Assembly: GCA_964385695.1 (NCBI GenBank)
Contig: CAYLQA010000005.1
Span: forward strand, 1-64,000
Source: CAYLQA01 sp964385695
GTDB taxonomy: Bacteria > Desulfobacterota > Desulfobulbia > Desulfobulbales > Desulfurivibrionaceae
Direction: 5' to 3'
DNA length: 64,000 bases
In this document: positions 26,296 to 35,030 of the stretch, piece after piece
Position numbering within the stretch: position 1 is the stretch's first letter
Layout: every line of letters begins with the position of its first letter
Made by a program: the position numbers and the translations under genes
The notes under the pieces: model-generated
What the model saw: the letters and a program-made list of their open reading frames with translations, nothing else
Database searches by the model: none
What the model was told of the DNA's origin: nothing

Positions 26296-27188
26296 TAGTT
26301 TTTGTTCAATTCGTTTACCACGGACATGATCCGGCGCAGATCATCGTAGTCGCTGTCTTGGGCCTTGGCAACCTCAGTGGTATTTCCCTTGATTCTCTGG
26401 AGGATCTCTTTGCCCTTTGTTGTATTTTTGAGAGAAAGAAGCACCTGTTGGACCCTGTTGCAGATATCTTGGGCCAATCCTCTGCGCGCGATGATGATGT
26501 GCTCGGGGATAAGCGGGGTAGAAGCAATGGCAGTCAAACCACGGGGAGCATAGGCATTGTAAACTTCGGTTTTTAAGGCGCCTGCATCGTAATCGCCGCT
26601 CAGTATGCCCAGGGCGACATTGTCATGGCTGCCCAGGTGGTCGAATTTTTCAAGATCGGCCAAGTCGATCCCCTTTTTATAGAGCATGTAGCGGGGCATG
26701 AATGTACTCATGGTGGAGTTGGGGTCGCCAAAGGCAAAACGCTTGCCCTTCATGTCTGTTATATTTTTCAGGCTACTGCCCGATCTGACAACGATTTTAC
26801 CCTGGTAGTACCAGTTCCCATGGCTCTGCAATTGAGCGATAATAGGATGCTTGCCGAAGAGTTGTGTAAGCTTCACATAAGGCGCGGGCCCGATAAAGGC
26901 AAAATCAATCTTTCCTTTGCCGATGTATTCGATATGGTGGTCGTAATCACGGCCGATTCGCATTTTCAGGGGGAGGTTGGTCTGTTCGGCAAGGTAGCTT
27001 ACCAGGGGCTCGTATCGCAACTTGAGCTCTACGGCAGGGAGATAGGGCTGCACGGCAAAGATCATTTCTTCACCCCGGGCCGGGTGAGGAAAGATACCCA
27101 CGAGCAGAGCAAGGCAAAGCAAGAGCGTTCCTCGGTGCCGCAGCATCTTGGGGTTGCCGGCTACATCCTGACTAAACAAAAAGCTCAT
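26295..27188 (-). CDS. PhnD-type phosphate/phosphonate-like binding protein
   Basis: A PhnD/SsuA/transferrin-like periplasmic binding protein of 297 residues from the ATG at 27188. The pattern FAVQPYLPAVELKLRYEPLVSYL and DFAFIGPAPYV is that of the family. An internal ATG at 27146 (MLRHRGTLLLCLALLVG) would give a cleaner signal peptide, and a TTG at 27269 is also possible; none has a strong ribosome site. No ABC permease or ATPase genes follow, only the coupled hybrid kinase, so it is probably a sensing rather than a transport component. Confidence 0.85.
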   Translation of the reverse strand: MSFLFSQDVAGNPKMLRHRGTLLLCLALLVGIFPHPARGEEMIFAVQPYLPAVELKLRYEPLVSYLAEQTNLPLKMRIGRDYDHHIEYIGKGKIDFAFIGPAPYVKLTQLFGKHPIIAQLQSHGNWYYQGKIVVRSGSSLKNITDMKGKRFAFGDPNSTMSTFMPRYMLYKKGIDLADLEKFDHLGSHDNVALGILSGDYDAGALKTEVYNAYAPRGLTAIASTPLIPEHIIIARRGLAQDICNRVQQVLLSLKNTTKGKEILQRIKGNTTEVAKAQDSDYDDLRRIMSVVNELNKN

Positions 27189-27269
27189 GGAGGGGCGTCC
27201 TTTCACAAAACAATCCAACTTCAATAGCTTACACTTGTTTATTGTATAGGAATTCTGCCGCAGAAACAA

Positions 27270-27644
27270 TTATCTCTTACTGTGAATCAGGATGTTCTTC
27301 AGCGATTCGATGACTTTGCTCGCCTCTCTTTTGTTTAGATGGCTAAGCCTGTCTTTTTTGTAATACTTGTGCAGGAAGTTCTCAAAGTGGGTGTTGTCCC
27401 AGTTGAGGTCCTCCAGCAGGTGTTTGATGTATAATTTTTGCCGGAAGGTAATACCATCTCGGTTAGCGCGATAATGCTTGCTCTTGGCAAAATAGCGCAT
27501 CAGCTTGTGAAAGAGGCGGTCGTTGAGATCCTTGGCCGAGCGGACGCCGGTAATTTTCTCAAGAGAATCGCGGTACTCCTCATCACTGAGCCCCAACTCT
27601 TTTTTGACAATATGGATGACGGCCAGCTTCTTATGGTCGATCAT
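27270..27644 (-). CDS. GemA-like (DUF1018) regulatory protein
   Basis: A 124-residue protein with the opening LAVIHIVKKELGLSDEEYRD and VTG-like ITGVRSAKDL, and a second half ending REASKVIESLKN. This matches the GemA/gp16 family known from Mu-like phages (DUF1018), where it alters host gene expression. No other phage genes are seen nearby. It overlaps the 3' end of the LOG-family gene by 14 bp, so it is co-transcribed with that gene. It has probably been domesticated; its function here is unknown. Confidence 0.65.
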   Translation of the reverse strand: MIDHKKLAVIHIVKKELGLSDEEYRDSLEKITGVRSAKDLNDRLFHKLMRYFAKSKHYRANRDGITFRQKLYIKHLLEDLNWDNTHFENFLHKYYKKDRLSHLNKREASKVIESLKNILIHSKR

Positions 27645-28545
27645 GGGAGTGGTTTCCGTCCGCTCTGTTGAAATGTTCGCCTATGATTTTGGCCGCCTCT
27701 TCCGCACTGTCGACAAAGCGGAAGATATCCAGATCCTCGGGGGCAATAACTCCTTCTTCCACCAGAAAGTCAAAATTGATGACCTTGCCCCAGAACTCTT
27801 TGCCAAAAAGTAAAACCGGCACCGGCCTGATCTTTTTCGTCTGGATCAGGGTCAGGGTTTCAAAAAGCTCGTCCATGGTCCCGTAGCCGCCGGGAAAGGC
27901 GACTAAGGCCTGGGCTCGCATGAGAAAGTGCATCTTGCGGATGGAAAAATAATGGAATTGAAAGGACAATTCCGGGCTGATGTATTGATTGGGGGCCTGC
28001 TCAAAGGGCAGGACAATGTTCAGCCCCATGTTTTTAGCGCCAATATCGTGGGCTCCGCGGTTGGCCGCCTCCATGATGCCCGGTCCGCCGCCGGTGAGAA
28101 CCACCAGTTTGCAGCCGGTTTTTTCGTGGCAGATCTCGGAGAGGATGCGGCCAAGCCTGCGCGCCTCTTCGTAGTAGCGTGATTTTTCCACAATGCGGCG
28201 GGCCACCTCGACCTTGCGATTGATCAAGGGGTTGAGAGGCTCCTTGGCCGCAGCCTCTTCGGCTTCACGCAGTCGGGCTTTGGCGGTAGCTTCATCGGGC
28301 ACCCTGGCGCCTCCGAAGATTACCACGGTGGCCTCAATCTCTTCCTCCTGCTGGATGATTTCCGGCTTCATGAGCTCAAGCTGGAGACGAACCGGGCGCA
28401 ACTCATCGCGCAAGAGAAAGTCCGCATCGGAAAAGGCCAGGCGAAAGGTGGGAGAGGTGGTCAGCGGCGAAAGTGCGCACTGCGTGGAAAAGGATGCATC
28501 ATCTTTGGCCGTGGGGTAACAGGTGAACGGAGGTTTCGGCGGCAT
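27631..28545 (-). CDS. LOG family protein (lysine decarboxylase-like Rossmann fold)
   Basis: A 304-residue protein with the LOG signature PGGYGTMDELFE and the GGGPGIMEAANRGA loop. LOG enzymes hydrolyse nucleoside 5'-monophosphates to free bases, or cytokinin ribotides; bacterial roles vary. The N-terminal ~90 residues extend beyond the core. The start at 28545 is supported by GAGGAAAGCC; two in-frame ATGs lie upstream. The GemA-like gene overlaps its 3' end. Confidence 0.9.
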   Translation of the reverse strand: MPPKPPFTCYPTAKDDASFSTQCALSPLTTSPTFRLAFSDADFLLRDELRPVRLQLELMKPEIIQQEEEIEATVVIFGGARVPDEATAKARLREAEEAAAKEPLNPLINRKVEVARRIVEKSRYYEEARRLGRILSEICHEKTGCKLVVLTGGGPGIMEAANRGAHDIGAKNMGLNIVLPFEQAPNQYISPELSFQFHYFSIRKMHFLMRAQALVAFPGGYGTMDELFETLTLIQTKKIRPVPVLLFGKEFWGKVINFDFLVEEGVIAPEDLDIFRFVDSAEEAAKIIGEHFNRADGNHSHDRP

Positions 28546-28637
28546 GGCTTTCCTCATAATCACTACGTGAAATGGATTCTCCTTTCATTGTAGCGGAGGA
28601 ACGGTTCTTTTGTGAAATTATCTTTGAGCTCGGCAGG

Positions 28638-29252
28638 TTACATGAGTCCTCGCTCGCTCATCTCGCTCAAGAAGGTTTCCTGATCGCAGAAAAAATGGGT
28701 TTGCAGGCCATGTGCCTGGGCGCGCTCGATGTGGCCGCGGTTATCGTCGACAAAAAGGGCTGCTTCGGCAGGTACATCTAAAGCGGCAAGGGTCTCCGGG
28801 AAAATGCTCTCCTCGCGCTTGGTTTTGCCCAGGTAGTAGCTGTTAAAGATTTGGTCAAAATAGGAGAAAAAGGGATTTCTCTTTTCCAGCCGATCAAGCC
28901 AGTTCGTTTGGTCGCTGAGGATCACCGGGCTGATGTTTTGTCTTTTTAAGGAGGCGACAAAGGAGAGCATTTTTGGCCGCAGGATAAAGCGGCTGAGGAT
29001 CTCCTCGGTCAGCTCGTTGTCCTCGCCCGTTATGCCTGTGGCCTCGCGGACAAGATGCCAAAAGGCATGCTCGTCGGTCTTGCCGGTGACAAAGCCGCAG
29101 CCGTAAATAATCTCGGTCACTGTTTCAAAAAAACTACTTGGCTCATGGCCGAATTTGATGGATATGGCCTCAAGCCCTTGGGCATACCCCTCCTCGGCCA
29201 GAACGCCGCCAAAGTCAAAGAGAATGGTCGTGGGTGTTGGGAGTGTGCTCAT
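28638..29252 (-). CDS. HAD superfamily hydrolase (subfamily IA)
   Basis: A 204-residue HAD hydrolase. Motif I is FDFGGVLAEE, in which the second Asp of the usual DxD is Gly, as is common in the YihX-like branch. Motif II is VILSDQ and motif IV is LFVDDNRGHIERA. A phosphatase role on a small sugar or cofactor phosphate is likely; the substrate is unknown. It follows two small genes on the same strand with a 12-bp gap. Confidence 0.88.
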   Translation of the reverse strand: MSTLPTPTTILFDFGGVLAEEGYAQGLEAISIKFGHEPSSFFETVTEIIYGCGFVTGKTDEHAFWHLVREATGITGEDNELTEEILSRFILRPKMLSFVASLKRQNISPVILSDQTNWLDRLEKRNPFFSYFDQIFNSYYLGKTKREESIFPETLAALDVPAEAALFVDDNRGHIERAQAHGLQTHFFCDQETFLSEMSERGLM

Positions 29253-29264
29253 TGTTCTTCCTTA

Positions 29265-29483
29265 TCAATCCTTTTGCGGCCAGGCCTGCTCTTTTTTCTC
29301 GAGAAAGTAACAAAAACGGTCCCACTCAACCTCTCGGCCGGAAACAGGGCATTTGAGTTTGACCTTTCTTTCACTGAGGTCAATGACCTCCCAGTCGCCT
29401 CCTCGGGGGCTGTTTTCGATGCGGATTTTTTCACCGACCTCAAAGGGGTAGGCCGTAAAAACGGTAACATTGTCTTGGGGCAT
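29265..29483 (-). CDS. Small conserved-looking hypothetical protein
   Basis: A 72-residue protein starting MPQDNVTVFTAYPFEVGEKIRIE. Beta-rich, with one Cys in KLKCPVSGREV and a second in DRFCYFLEKKEQ. The function is not known. It lies between the Smr-domain gene and the HAD gene in one strand-compact group, with spacing of 12 to 23 bp. Confidence 0.65.
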   Translation of the reverse strand: MPQDNVTVFTAYPFEVGEKIRIENSPRGGDWEVIDLSERKVKLKCPVSGREVEWDRFCYFLEKKEQAWPQKD

Positions 29484-29506
29484 GATTTTGCTCCACGGCT
29501 GTGGTC

Positions 29507-30031
29507 TCAGGGCAGGTAGACGATGATGGCCCCGCTTTTCCGTTTATCTTTCTTATCCCAGATATACGCCAGGATTGTGTTTTGTCTTTTTTCAAGGCGT
29601 AAGCGCGTCTCCGCAAGATCTCTTAATACCGGACCCTGTGGAGAATGCAAGCCTTTGCCGGTGATGATGCGCACTGTCTTGAGCCTGGCCTGTTGCGCGT
29701 AAAGCAAAAAACGTTTGAGGGCCAGCTCCGCTTCCTGTTGGGTCATGCCATGCAGATCCAGCTCATCCTGGGGAGGGGGAGAGTGCTTTATTGTCCAGGC
29801 AAGCGAGGGTTGGGCCGCTGCTGCGTCATTGTCTGTTTTTTGCTCGGGGGTCAATGGGGCGTTTTCTTCGGCTATCAGATCGGCAAAGGACTTTTGATCG
29901 GTCCCGTGTTTTTCCGCATCAAACAGCTGCCCGAGGTCGGTATCTGCCGTGAGTTGTTTGATCCCCTTTTTTTGGGGTAAAGAAGCAGGCGGAGTTTTCC
30001 GATAGGATTTTGGAGGCTTACTTTTTTTCAT
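29507..30031 (-). CDS. Smr-domain protein
   Basis: A 174-residue protein from the ATG at 30031 (MKKSKPPKSYRKTP). The C-terminal Smr domain is recognised by the opening LDLHGMTQQEAELAL and by the TGKGLHSPQGP loop. Smr domains act as DNA- or RNA-nicking endonucleases and as MutS2-type accessory domains. The N-terminal ~85 residues are basic then acidic and probably unstructured. Open frame further upstream to 30208 lacks a start signal. It heads a three-gene group with the 72-residue protein and HAD hydrolase. Confidence 0.85.
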   Translation of the reverse strand: MKKSKPPKSYRKTPPASLPQKKGIKQLTADTDLGQLFDAEKHGTDQKSFADLIAEENAPLTPEQKTDNDAAAAQPSLAWTIKHSPPPQDELDLHGMTQQEAELALKRFLLYAQQARLKTVRIITGKGLHSPQGPVLRDLAETRLRLEKRQNTILAYIWDKKDKRKSGAIIVYLP

Positions 30032-30190
30032 GCGTTCAGAGCAGTTTGGAAAGAGGCTCAAATCAGTTATCATACATTGGCAGGTTACTATAGCCCGCAA
30101 CAAAGGAATGTGTCCGTAAAAAAATGAAAGGGCGTGGACCCCTTCTCTGCGGGCTTTCGGGCTCGGTTGCGGCAGGGAAACGGAAAAAAA

Positions 30191-30262
30191 CTGTGGTCCG
30201 CACACCACAGACCTGTTACTATTTTTAGAGGTGAGGATGCCAGTAACTCTTTGTAACTGGCA
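30191..30262. repeat. Two inverted repeats in an intergenic region
   Basis: CTGTGGT/ACCACAG (30191-30197, 30204-30210) and TGCCAGT/ACTGGCA (30238-30244, 30256-30262) lie between the smr gene and the peptidase gene. Either may be an operator or a hairpin; there is no T run for a terminator. Confidence 0.5.
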
Positions 30263-30324
30263 GAAAAATCCACTTCATGAACAAGGGGCGCTGCCCCTAT
30301 TCTTATGATGTCAATGGGGGACGG

Positions 30325-31203
30325 ATGGATAAACTACACTTCATGGTTACAAGTGAGCGGGGCGGCACTCATGCCGTGAGTCTTTCTCGCCATCGTTTGC
30401 GTATAGTGTTGTTTGTCGTCTCTTTCTTGATCATCGGCAGTTTCTTTGGCTGGTGGCTCTCCTTTGACAACGTCACCCTGCGTTCCCACGTAACTATCTT
30501 GGAGCATGATCTCACCCAGACCATCGCTCAAAAAAATGAAATAGAAACCAAAGCCGCCCGCCAGGAAAAAGAGCAGAAAGAGCTTCTCGATACTGCCCTG
30601 ACCGAGCTGAGACAGCGCAGTAAGGTTATCGAATCCATTCTCAATGCGGTAGGTGTTGAAATAGCGCTTGATGAAGGGCCGAAAAACGCTGGTGGTCCCT
30701 TTACCAGCCTGCCCGAGGAATCGTACGAACATCTCACCGTCATGGTCGATCATTACCTTGAGACCATTCGCTCCGTGCCGCTCGGGGCTCCTGTTGCCGG
30801 GAAGATCACCTCCAGATTCGGCAGACGCGTTGATCCCATCAATAAGAAGCCTGCTTTCCATGGCGGGATCGATATTAAAAACCGGCGGGGCACGAAAATC
30901 GTCGCTCCTGCGGACGGTGTTATTGTTGCCAGGGGGTATACCAGGGGATTTGGTAATTTCCTGGAAATCGACCATGGCGGACAGTTCGTTACCCGCTATC
31001 TGCACATGCAAAAGAGTGTGGTCAAGCGCGGGCAAAAAATACAACGCGGCCAGGTGATCGGTTTAGTCGGCAACTCCGGCAGATCAACCGGTTCGCATCT
31101 GCATTACGAGATCAAGCACAAGGACAAGTTGATCAATCCCTTGAAATTCATGCAGGTAAACGAACGGCTGAAGAAATTGCGGCTTGCCAGGAAGAATGGT
31201 TAA
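30325..31203 (+). CDS. M23 family peptidoglycan peptidase
   Basis: A 292-residue membrane-anchored LytM/M23 metallopeptidase. One membrane segment (FVVSFLIIGSFFGWW, near residues 33-47) is followed by a coiled coil and the catalytic domain, with zinc ligands in HGGIDIKN and in SHLHYEIK. The start at 30325 follows GGGGGACGG. It ends 20 bp before the bactofilin gene. M23 peptidases paired with bactofilins shape cell curvature or stalks in other bacteria, so a role in cell-shape control is inferred. Confidence 0.92.
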   Translation: MDKLHFMVTSERGGTHAVSLSRHRLRIVLFVVSFLIIGSFFGWWLSFDNVTLRSHVTILEHDLTQTIAQKNEIETKAARQEKEQKELLDTALTELRQRSKVIESILNAVGVEIALDEGPKNAGGPFTSLPEESYEHLTVMVDHYLETIRSVPLGAPVAGKITSRFGRRVDPINKKPAFHGGIDIKNRRGTKIVAPADGVIVARGYTRGFGNFLEIDHGGQFVTRYLHMQKSVVKRGQKIQRGQVIGLVGNSGRSTGSHLHYEIKHKDKLINPLKFMQVNERLKKLRLARKNG

Positions 31204-31223
31204 GAAGACCTGAAGGGTGAACT

Positions 31224-31694
31224 ATGAAACTTTTTTCAAAGATGAATGACGGCCACGATGGCGGGGAAGCGGTGAGCAGCATAATCGGGACGGACATGCA
31301 GTTGGCCGGTGACGTCACCTTTAAAGGCAAGTTACGTCTAGACGGCTCGGCAGAGGGTAATATCCAGGGAGAGTATCTGATCCTTGGAGAAACCGGTTCG
31401 ATCTCCGGCGATATAATGGTGACCACCTTTGTCTGTTCCGGCAAGGTCGAAGGCAACGTGAATGTGCAAAAGCTTTACGTGGTCAAGGGCGGCATCATCG
31501 AAGGCAAGGTCGAGACCATGGACCTGGCTGTGGAATCCGGCGCAGTGCTCAACGGCGAGATCAAATCCCGGAGCAAAGAGCTGCGACTGGTGCCTGGTTC
31601 TTCCATCCCCCAGGAAGAGTGGGAGACCCGGATGAAGGAGGTCTCCAAGACCAAGCCCGGGGCTACGGCAAAGCCTAAAAAGAGTACCGGCTGA
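31224..31694 (+). CDS. Bactofilin, polymer-forming cytoskeletal protein
   Basis: A 156-residue bactofilin. The core is a right-handed beta-helix of GxV/I repeats (GTDMQLAGDVTFKGKLRLDG and following), flanked by a short N-terminal region and a Lys/Pro-rich C-terminus (KPGATAKPKKSTG). It polymerises without nucleotide and recruits cell-wall enzymes. It is co-directional with the M23 peptidase, a conserved pairing. Confidence 0.93.
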   Translation: MKLFSKMNDGHDGGEAVSSIIGTDMQLAGDVTFKGKLRLDGSAEGNIQGEYLILGETGSISGDIMVTTFVCSGKVEGNVNVQKLYVVKGGIIEGKVETMDLAVESGAVLNGEIKSRSKELRLVPGSSIPQEEWETRMKEVSKTKPGATAKPKKSTG

Positions 31695-31777
31695 GAGCCT
31701 GGGAAAGAAATAAACGGATAACGGCCGCTGCACCGCAAAGTGCAGTGGCCTTTTTATTTGGACAAGCAGGAGAAGAG

Positions 31778-32005
31778 ATGGCAGTTGAAGAAGTGAGCAT
31801 TAGGGATGAGGTGATACGGCTGGGGCAGCTGCTCAAGTTCGCCAATCTGGTGAGCACCGGAGGAGAGGCCAAGCTGCGTATTCAAAACGGCGAGGTCTTG
31901 GTCAATGGCGAGATCGATACCCGCCGCGGCCGGCAGCTCAGAGATGGGGATAGGGTACAGCTGGGCGACCAGGAAGTCGTCATCCGTTCCTCTGCCGGCG
32001 CCTAA
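31778..32005 (+). CDS. S4-domain RNA-binding protein, YbcJ-like
   Basis: A 75-residue single S4 domain (LGQLLKFANLVSTGGEAKLRIQ... GEVLVNGEIDTRRGRQL). The ATG at 31778 is chosen because of AGGAGAAG upstream. YbcJ-type proteins bind RNA and may act on ribosomes. The gene ends 4 bp past the stop of the convergent macrodomain gene. Confidence 0.9.
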   Translation: MAVEEVSIRDEVIRLGQLLKFANLVSTGGEAKLRIQNGEVLVNGEIDTRRGRQLRDGDRVQLGDQEVVIRSSAGA

Positions 32006-32514
32006 CCTGCCAAGGCCTCTTCATAGGCCGCCTTGGTCTCCGGATTAAAGCACACAAAGTATATTGTTGTCAGCGTTGTCTCTTCCTGGGCCAGCGCCGT
32101 CAATGCCTCCCGGACAGCGATCTTGGCCGCCTTTTCTTTCGGGTAGCCATACACCCCAGTGCTGATGGCAGGAAAGGCCATGGTCGCAAGCTTATGTTCT
32201 CGAGCCAGGCGAAAGCAGTTGCGGTAACAATTTGCCAAAAAATTCGGCTCATCGTGTGTGCCCCCCTGCCAAACCGGTCCCACGGTATGAATAATGAAGC
32301 GGGCAGCCAGCTTATACCCCTTGGTCAGCTTGGCCTCACCGGTGGGGCAGCCTCCTAACGTACGGCACTCAGCCAGCAGTTCCGGGCCCGCAGCACGATG
32401 AATGGCGCCATCCACTCCGCCGCCGCCAAGCAACGAATTGTTTGCCGCATTGACAATGGCATCCACTTTAAGACTGGTGATATCCTCATGGCTGAGATGA
32501 ATTTTTTCGCTCAT
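32002..32514 (-). CDS. Macrodomain protein, O-acetyl-ADP-ribose deacetylase-like
   Basis: A 170-residue macrodomain. The ADP-ribose-binding loops are AIVNAANNSLLGGGGVDGAI and ISTGVYGYPKEKA. Such proteins hydrolyse O-acetyl-ADP-ribose or remove ADP-ribose from proteins. The start at 32514 is preceded by GAGGTAGGGCT on the minus strand. A lipoprotein gene on the same strand ends 4 bp upstream. Confidence 0.93.
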   Translation of the reverse strand: MSEKIHLSHEDITSLKVDAIVNAANNSLLGGGGVDGAIHRAAGPELLAECRTLGGCPTGEAKLTKGYKLAARFIIHTVGPVWQGGTHDEPNFLANCYRNCFRLAREHKLATMAFPAISTGVYGYPKEKAAKIAVREALTALAQEETTLTTIYFVCFNPETKAAYEEALAG

Positions 32515-32518
32515 AGCC

Positions 32519-33013
32519 CTACCTCTTGATCTTTCGGTGCAGGCCCTTTTCCGTGCGCATGATGGAGTCGGAGTAGCTGATGGGCGGGGTGTAGATTTCC
32601 ACCGAGTTGTCAGGCCCCACCCGCACCGTGGTCCACTCCATGGGCGAATACCAGATACCGATCTCCTTGCCATCCTCAGTGAAGATATACTTGCCCCGGT
32701 ACATCATAATCCGTTCCCGGTAGGCATTGTCGATCATATCCATCCACTCTTTGAGTTGCGCCTGGGTCAGCTTGATGGGGTGCCACAACTCCGTGGTCAG
32801 GTTGTATTCTTTGCGAACCCCGAGGATGGCCACCGGTATGGTGTCTGAGCCGCTGTAATAATAATTATAGCCCGGCAAAACCGTGTGGGATTCCAGGGCC
32901 CGGCTCACTGCCGGATCTTCTTTGAAATGGACAAAGCGAGTGCTACAGGCACTGAGAAACAGGCCCAGGGCCAGCAGGATGATTGTTTGGCAAAGAGGTT
33001 TACGCATTTTCAT
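32519..33013 (-). CDS. Putative lipoprotein of unknown function
   Basis: A 164-residue protein with a lipoprotein signal (LALGLFLSAC). After it comes a domain with aromatic residues and LPGYNYYYSGSDTIPVAILG. The start has a strong GGAGGTAATC site. The function is not known. It sits directly upstream of the macrodomain gene and is likely co-transcribed. Confidence 0.75.
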   Translation of the reverse strand: MKMRKPLCQTIILLALGLFLSACSTRFVHFKEDPAVSRALESHTVLPGYNYYYSGSDTIPVAILGVRKEYNLTTELWHPIKLTQAQLKEWMDMIDNAYRERIMMYRGKYIFTEDGKEIGIWYSPMEWTTVRVGPDNSVEIYTPPISYSDSIMRTEKGLHRKIKR

Positions 33014-33059
33014 GATTACCTCCCAGGGTTGAGGGTATGTGGTCAGTATAGCGGTAAGC

Positions 33060-33093
33060 AAAAAAAAGGGCGAAGCCCTTTTGGACTTCGCCC
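33060..33093 (-). terminator. Intrinsic terminator downstream of the aldolase gene
   Basis: GGGCGAAG (33068-33075) pairs with CTTCGCCC (33086-33093), with an A run at 33060-33067 that reads as a T run on the minus strand. It lies 32 bp past the stop of the DRE-TIM aldolase gene. Confidence 0.88.
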
Positions 33094-33124
33094 TCATTCA
33101 GTCGTAGACCATAGTTTTAAGTGG

Positions 33125-34075
33125 TCATAGGCCGCAGGCGGCGCTGGTAACCTGATCGAAAAACTCGGTGACCTCGTTTTTCTTCTCAGACTCCATGCAG
33201 GCCATGGCCGCGCGGGGGTGTTGGTTCAGTACACCGGTAACCATGTAAGGAATGAAATAACCCCAGTCGATCTTCTCGCGCCAGGGCAGGATCTGCTCTT
33301 CGATAACCTTGACCAAGGGGCGAACCTTGAATTTCGGGTTCTTGAGGAAAGAGAGCAACAGCTCCAAGGGACAGTTGCCGGCCCCGCGGCCGATGCCGTA
33401 CAGGGTGGCGTCAAGATAGTTGATATTGTTGATAATGGAGGAGATGGTATTGGCAAAGGCCAATTGCTGGTTGTTGTGGGCGTGGATACCGATGGTCTTG
33501 TCCGGCATGCGCTCCATGTACATCTTGGCCAACACGTCAATATCCTCGGAGTAGAAGGCACCGAAGCTGTCCACCAGATAGATGATGGGCACCCGGCTCT
33601 TGGCCAGATCATCCAGCCCCTCTTCCAGGTCGCGTGGGCCGACAGTGGAAACGGCCATCAGGTTGATGGTGGTCTCATACCCCTTGTCCATGCAATGGTG
33701 GGCCAGGTCAACGGCGGTATCGATCTGGTGCACGTAGCAGGCAACCCGAATCATGTCCAGCGAGCTTTCCGAGGCAGGCGGGATATCGTCGTAATCGATG
33801 CGGCCGATATCGGCCATGGCAGAGAGTTTGATCCGCTTTTCGCCGTCTCCGACAATCCGCTGCAGGTCATCTTCGGAACAGAAGCGCCAGGCGCCGACCT
33901 CTTTGCGGTCAAAGGCGGATTCGGAGCTCAGATAGCCGATCTCCATATAATCCACACCTGCATCTGCAAGTGAGTTGTATACCTGGCGAACAAAGGCATC
34001 GTCGAACTGCCATTTATTCATCAATCCACCGTCACGGACGGTACAGTCAATAACTTTGATTTCCGGTCTGAACAT
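33125..34075 (-). CDS. DRE-TIM metallolyase-type aldolase
   Basis: A 316-residue TIM-barrel protein of the HMG-CoA lyase/isopropylmalate synthase superfamily. The opening VIDCTVRDGG and the metal-site pattern IGIHAHNNQQLA near residues 196-207 support the assignment. It resembles 4-hydroxy-2-oxovalerate aldolases, but lacks a C-terminal extension. The substrate is not apparent. It lies next to a KDPG aldolase-like gene on the same strand with a 125-bp gap, and has its own terminator. Confidence 0.85.
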   Translation of the reverse strand: MFRPEIKVIDCTVRDGGLMNKWQFDDAFVRQVYNSLADAGVDYMEIGYLSSESAFDRKEVGAWRFCSEDDLQRIVGDGEKRIKLSAMADIGRIDYDDIPPASESSLDMIRVACYVHQIDTAVDLAHHCMDKGYETTINLMAVSTVGPRDLEEGLDDLAKSRVPIIYLVDSFGAFYSEDIDVLAKMYMERMPDKTIGIHAHNNQQLAFANTISSIINNINYLDATLYGIGRGAGNCPLELLLSFLKNPKFKVRPLVKVIEEQILPWREKIDWGYFIPYMVTGVLNQHPRAAMACMESEKKNEVTEFFDQVTSAACGL

Positions 34076-34200
34076 GACTACTCCCCATAAAAAAGAACTA
34101 TTTCCGAATTCGCGAGCAAAGAATTTTTTAAGGGGATGAACAGTTCACCCGCCTCGTATCGTCACGAATTTAGGATGTTATTAACGGTTAAAGGAAGCGA

Positions 34201-34830
34201 TCATACCCCATCTTGCACTGCTCGGCAACGGTCAATGAAATTTTTTACATTTTCGCCGATGTGGAGAAGATCCTTTTCCCGTAGGGCTTTGCCGCCAAAA
34301 ATACTGGTGGATACCCCGACCCCGGCAACACCAGCGCTAAAAAAATCTTCAAGATTGTGGATGGAAACGCCGCCCACAGCTACCAAAGGAATGGTATCGA
34401 AAGGGCCGCGCAGGCTTTTGATATATTTGGCCCCGCCAAGGGCGCCGCAGGGAAAGACCTTAATCATATCCGCCCCGGCGTGCCAGGCCGTATATATCTC
34501 GCTGGGGGTTAAGGCCCCGGTGATGATGGGCACCCGCTCTTCATTGGCGTACTCGATGACCTCAATGTCGAGATTCGGGGTCACCAAAAACATGGCCCCG
34601 GCTGCAATGGCCCGCCTGGCCTCATCGATATTGCGGATGGTGCCCATGCCCAACCATTTGCCGGAAGGAACCGCCGGAATATACTCCTTGACGATCTCCT
34701 CGGCATGATCGGTATTCATGGTGATCTCGATGGCCTCAAGCCCGGCGGCAAAGGAGACCTGCATCACCTCGCCGAAAAAATCGCCCTCTACCCCGCGCAG
34801 TATGCCGATGGCCGGTACATCAAGTTTCAT
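34201..34830 (-). CDS. eda: KDPG/KHG aldolase
   Basis: A 209-residue class I aldolase of the Entner-Doudoroff type. The Schiff-base lysine is in MIKVFPCGALGG and the general acid region is EAIEITMNT. The ATG at 34830 is favoured because GGAGGA lies 9 nt upstream. It cleaves 2-keto-3-deoxy-6-phosphogluconate or 4-hydroxy-2-oxoglutarate. It is in a strand-compact stretch with another aldolase and the bzaF gene but separated by repeats from the latter. Confidence 0.9.
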   Translation of the reverse strand: MKLDVPAIGILRGVEGDFFGEVMQVSFAAGLEAIEITMNTDHAEEIVKEYIPAVPSGKWLGMGTIRNIDEARRAIAAGAMFLVTPNLDIEVIEYANEERVPIITGALTPSEIYTAWHAGADMIKVFPCGALGGAKYIKSLRGPFDTIPLVAVGGVSIHNLEDFFSAGVAGVGVSTSIFGGKALREKDLLHIGENVKNFIDRCRAVQDGV

Positions 34831-34874
34831 GATCAATTGTCCTCCCTAGGCAGAAATAGACAGAGGTGAAACCT

Positions 34875-34954
34875 GTAGGAGCCCCTTCTGGGGCGAATCA
34901 ACAAACGTTTTTATCGCCCCAGCTACCCCAAAAGGGCACAAGAATGGCTCCTAC
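34875..34954. repeat. REP-like palindromic element
   Basis: GTAGGAGCC (34875-34883) pairs with GGCTCCTAC (34946-34954) and GGGGCGA (34890-34896) with TCGCCCC (34914-34920). This is the shape of REP-type extragenic palindromes. Confidence 0.7.
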
Positions 34955-35030
34955 GGGCCACGGCCAGTATCTACTGGATATAGCTGGTTTTACAGGGGAA
35001 GTCCAGGAGGGAGTGCCCCCCTCACCCCAA

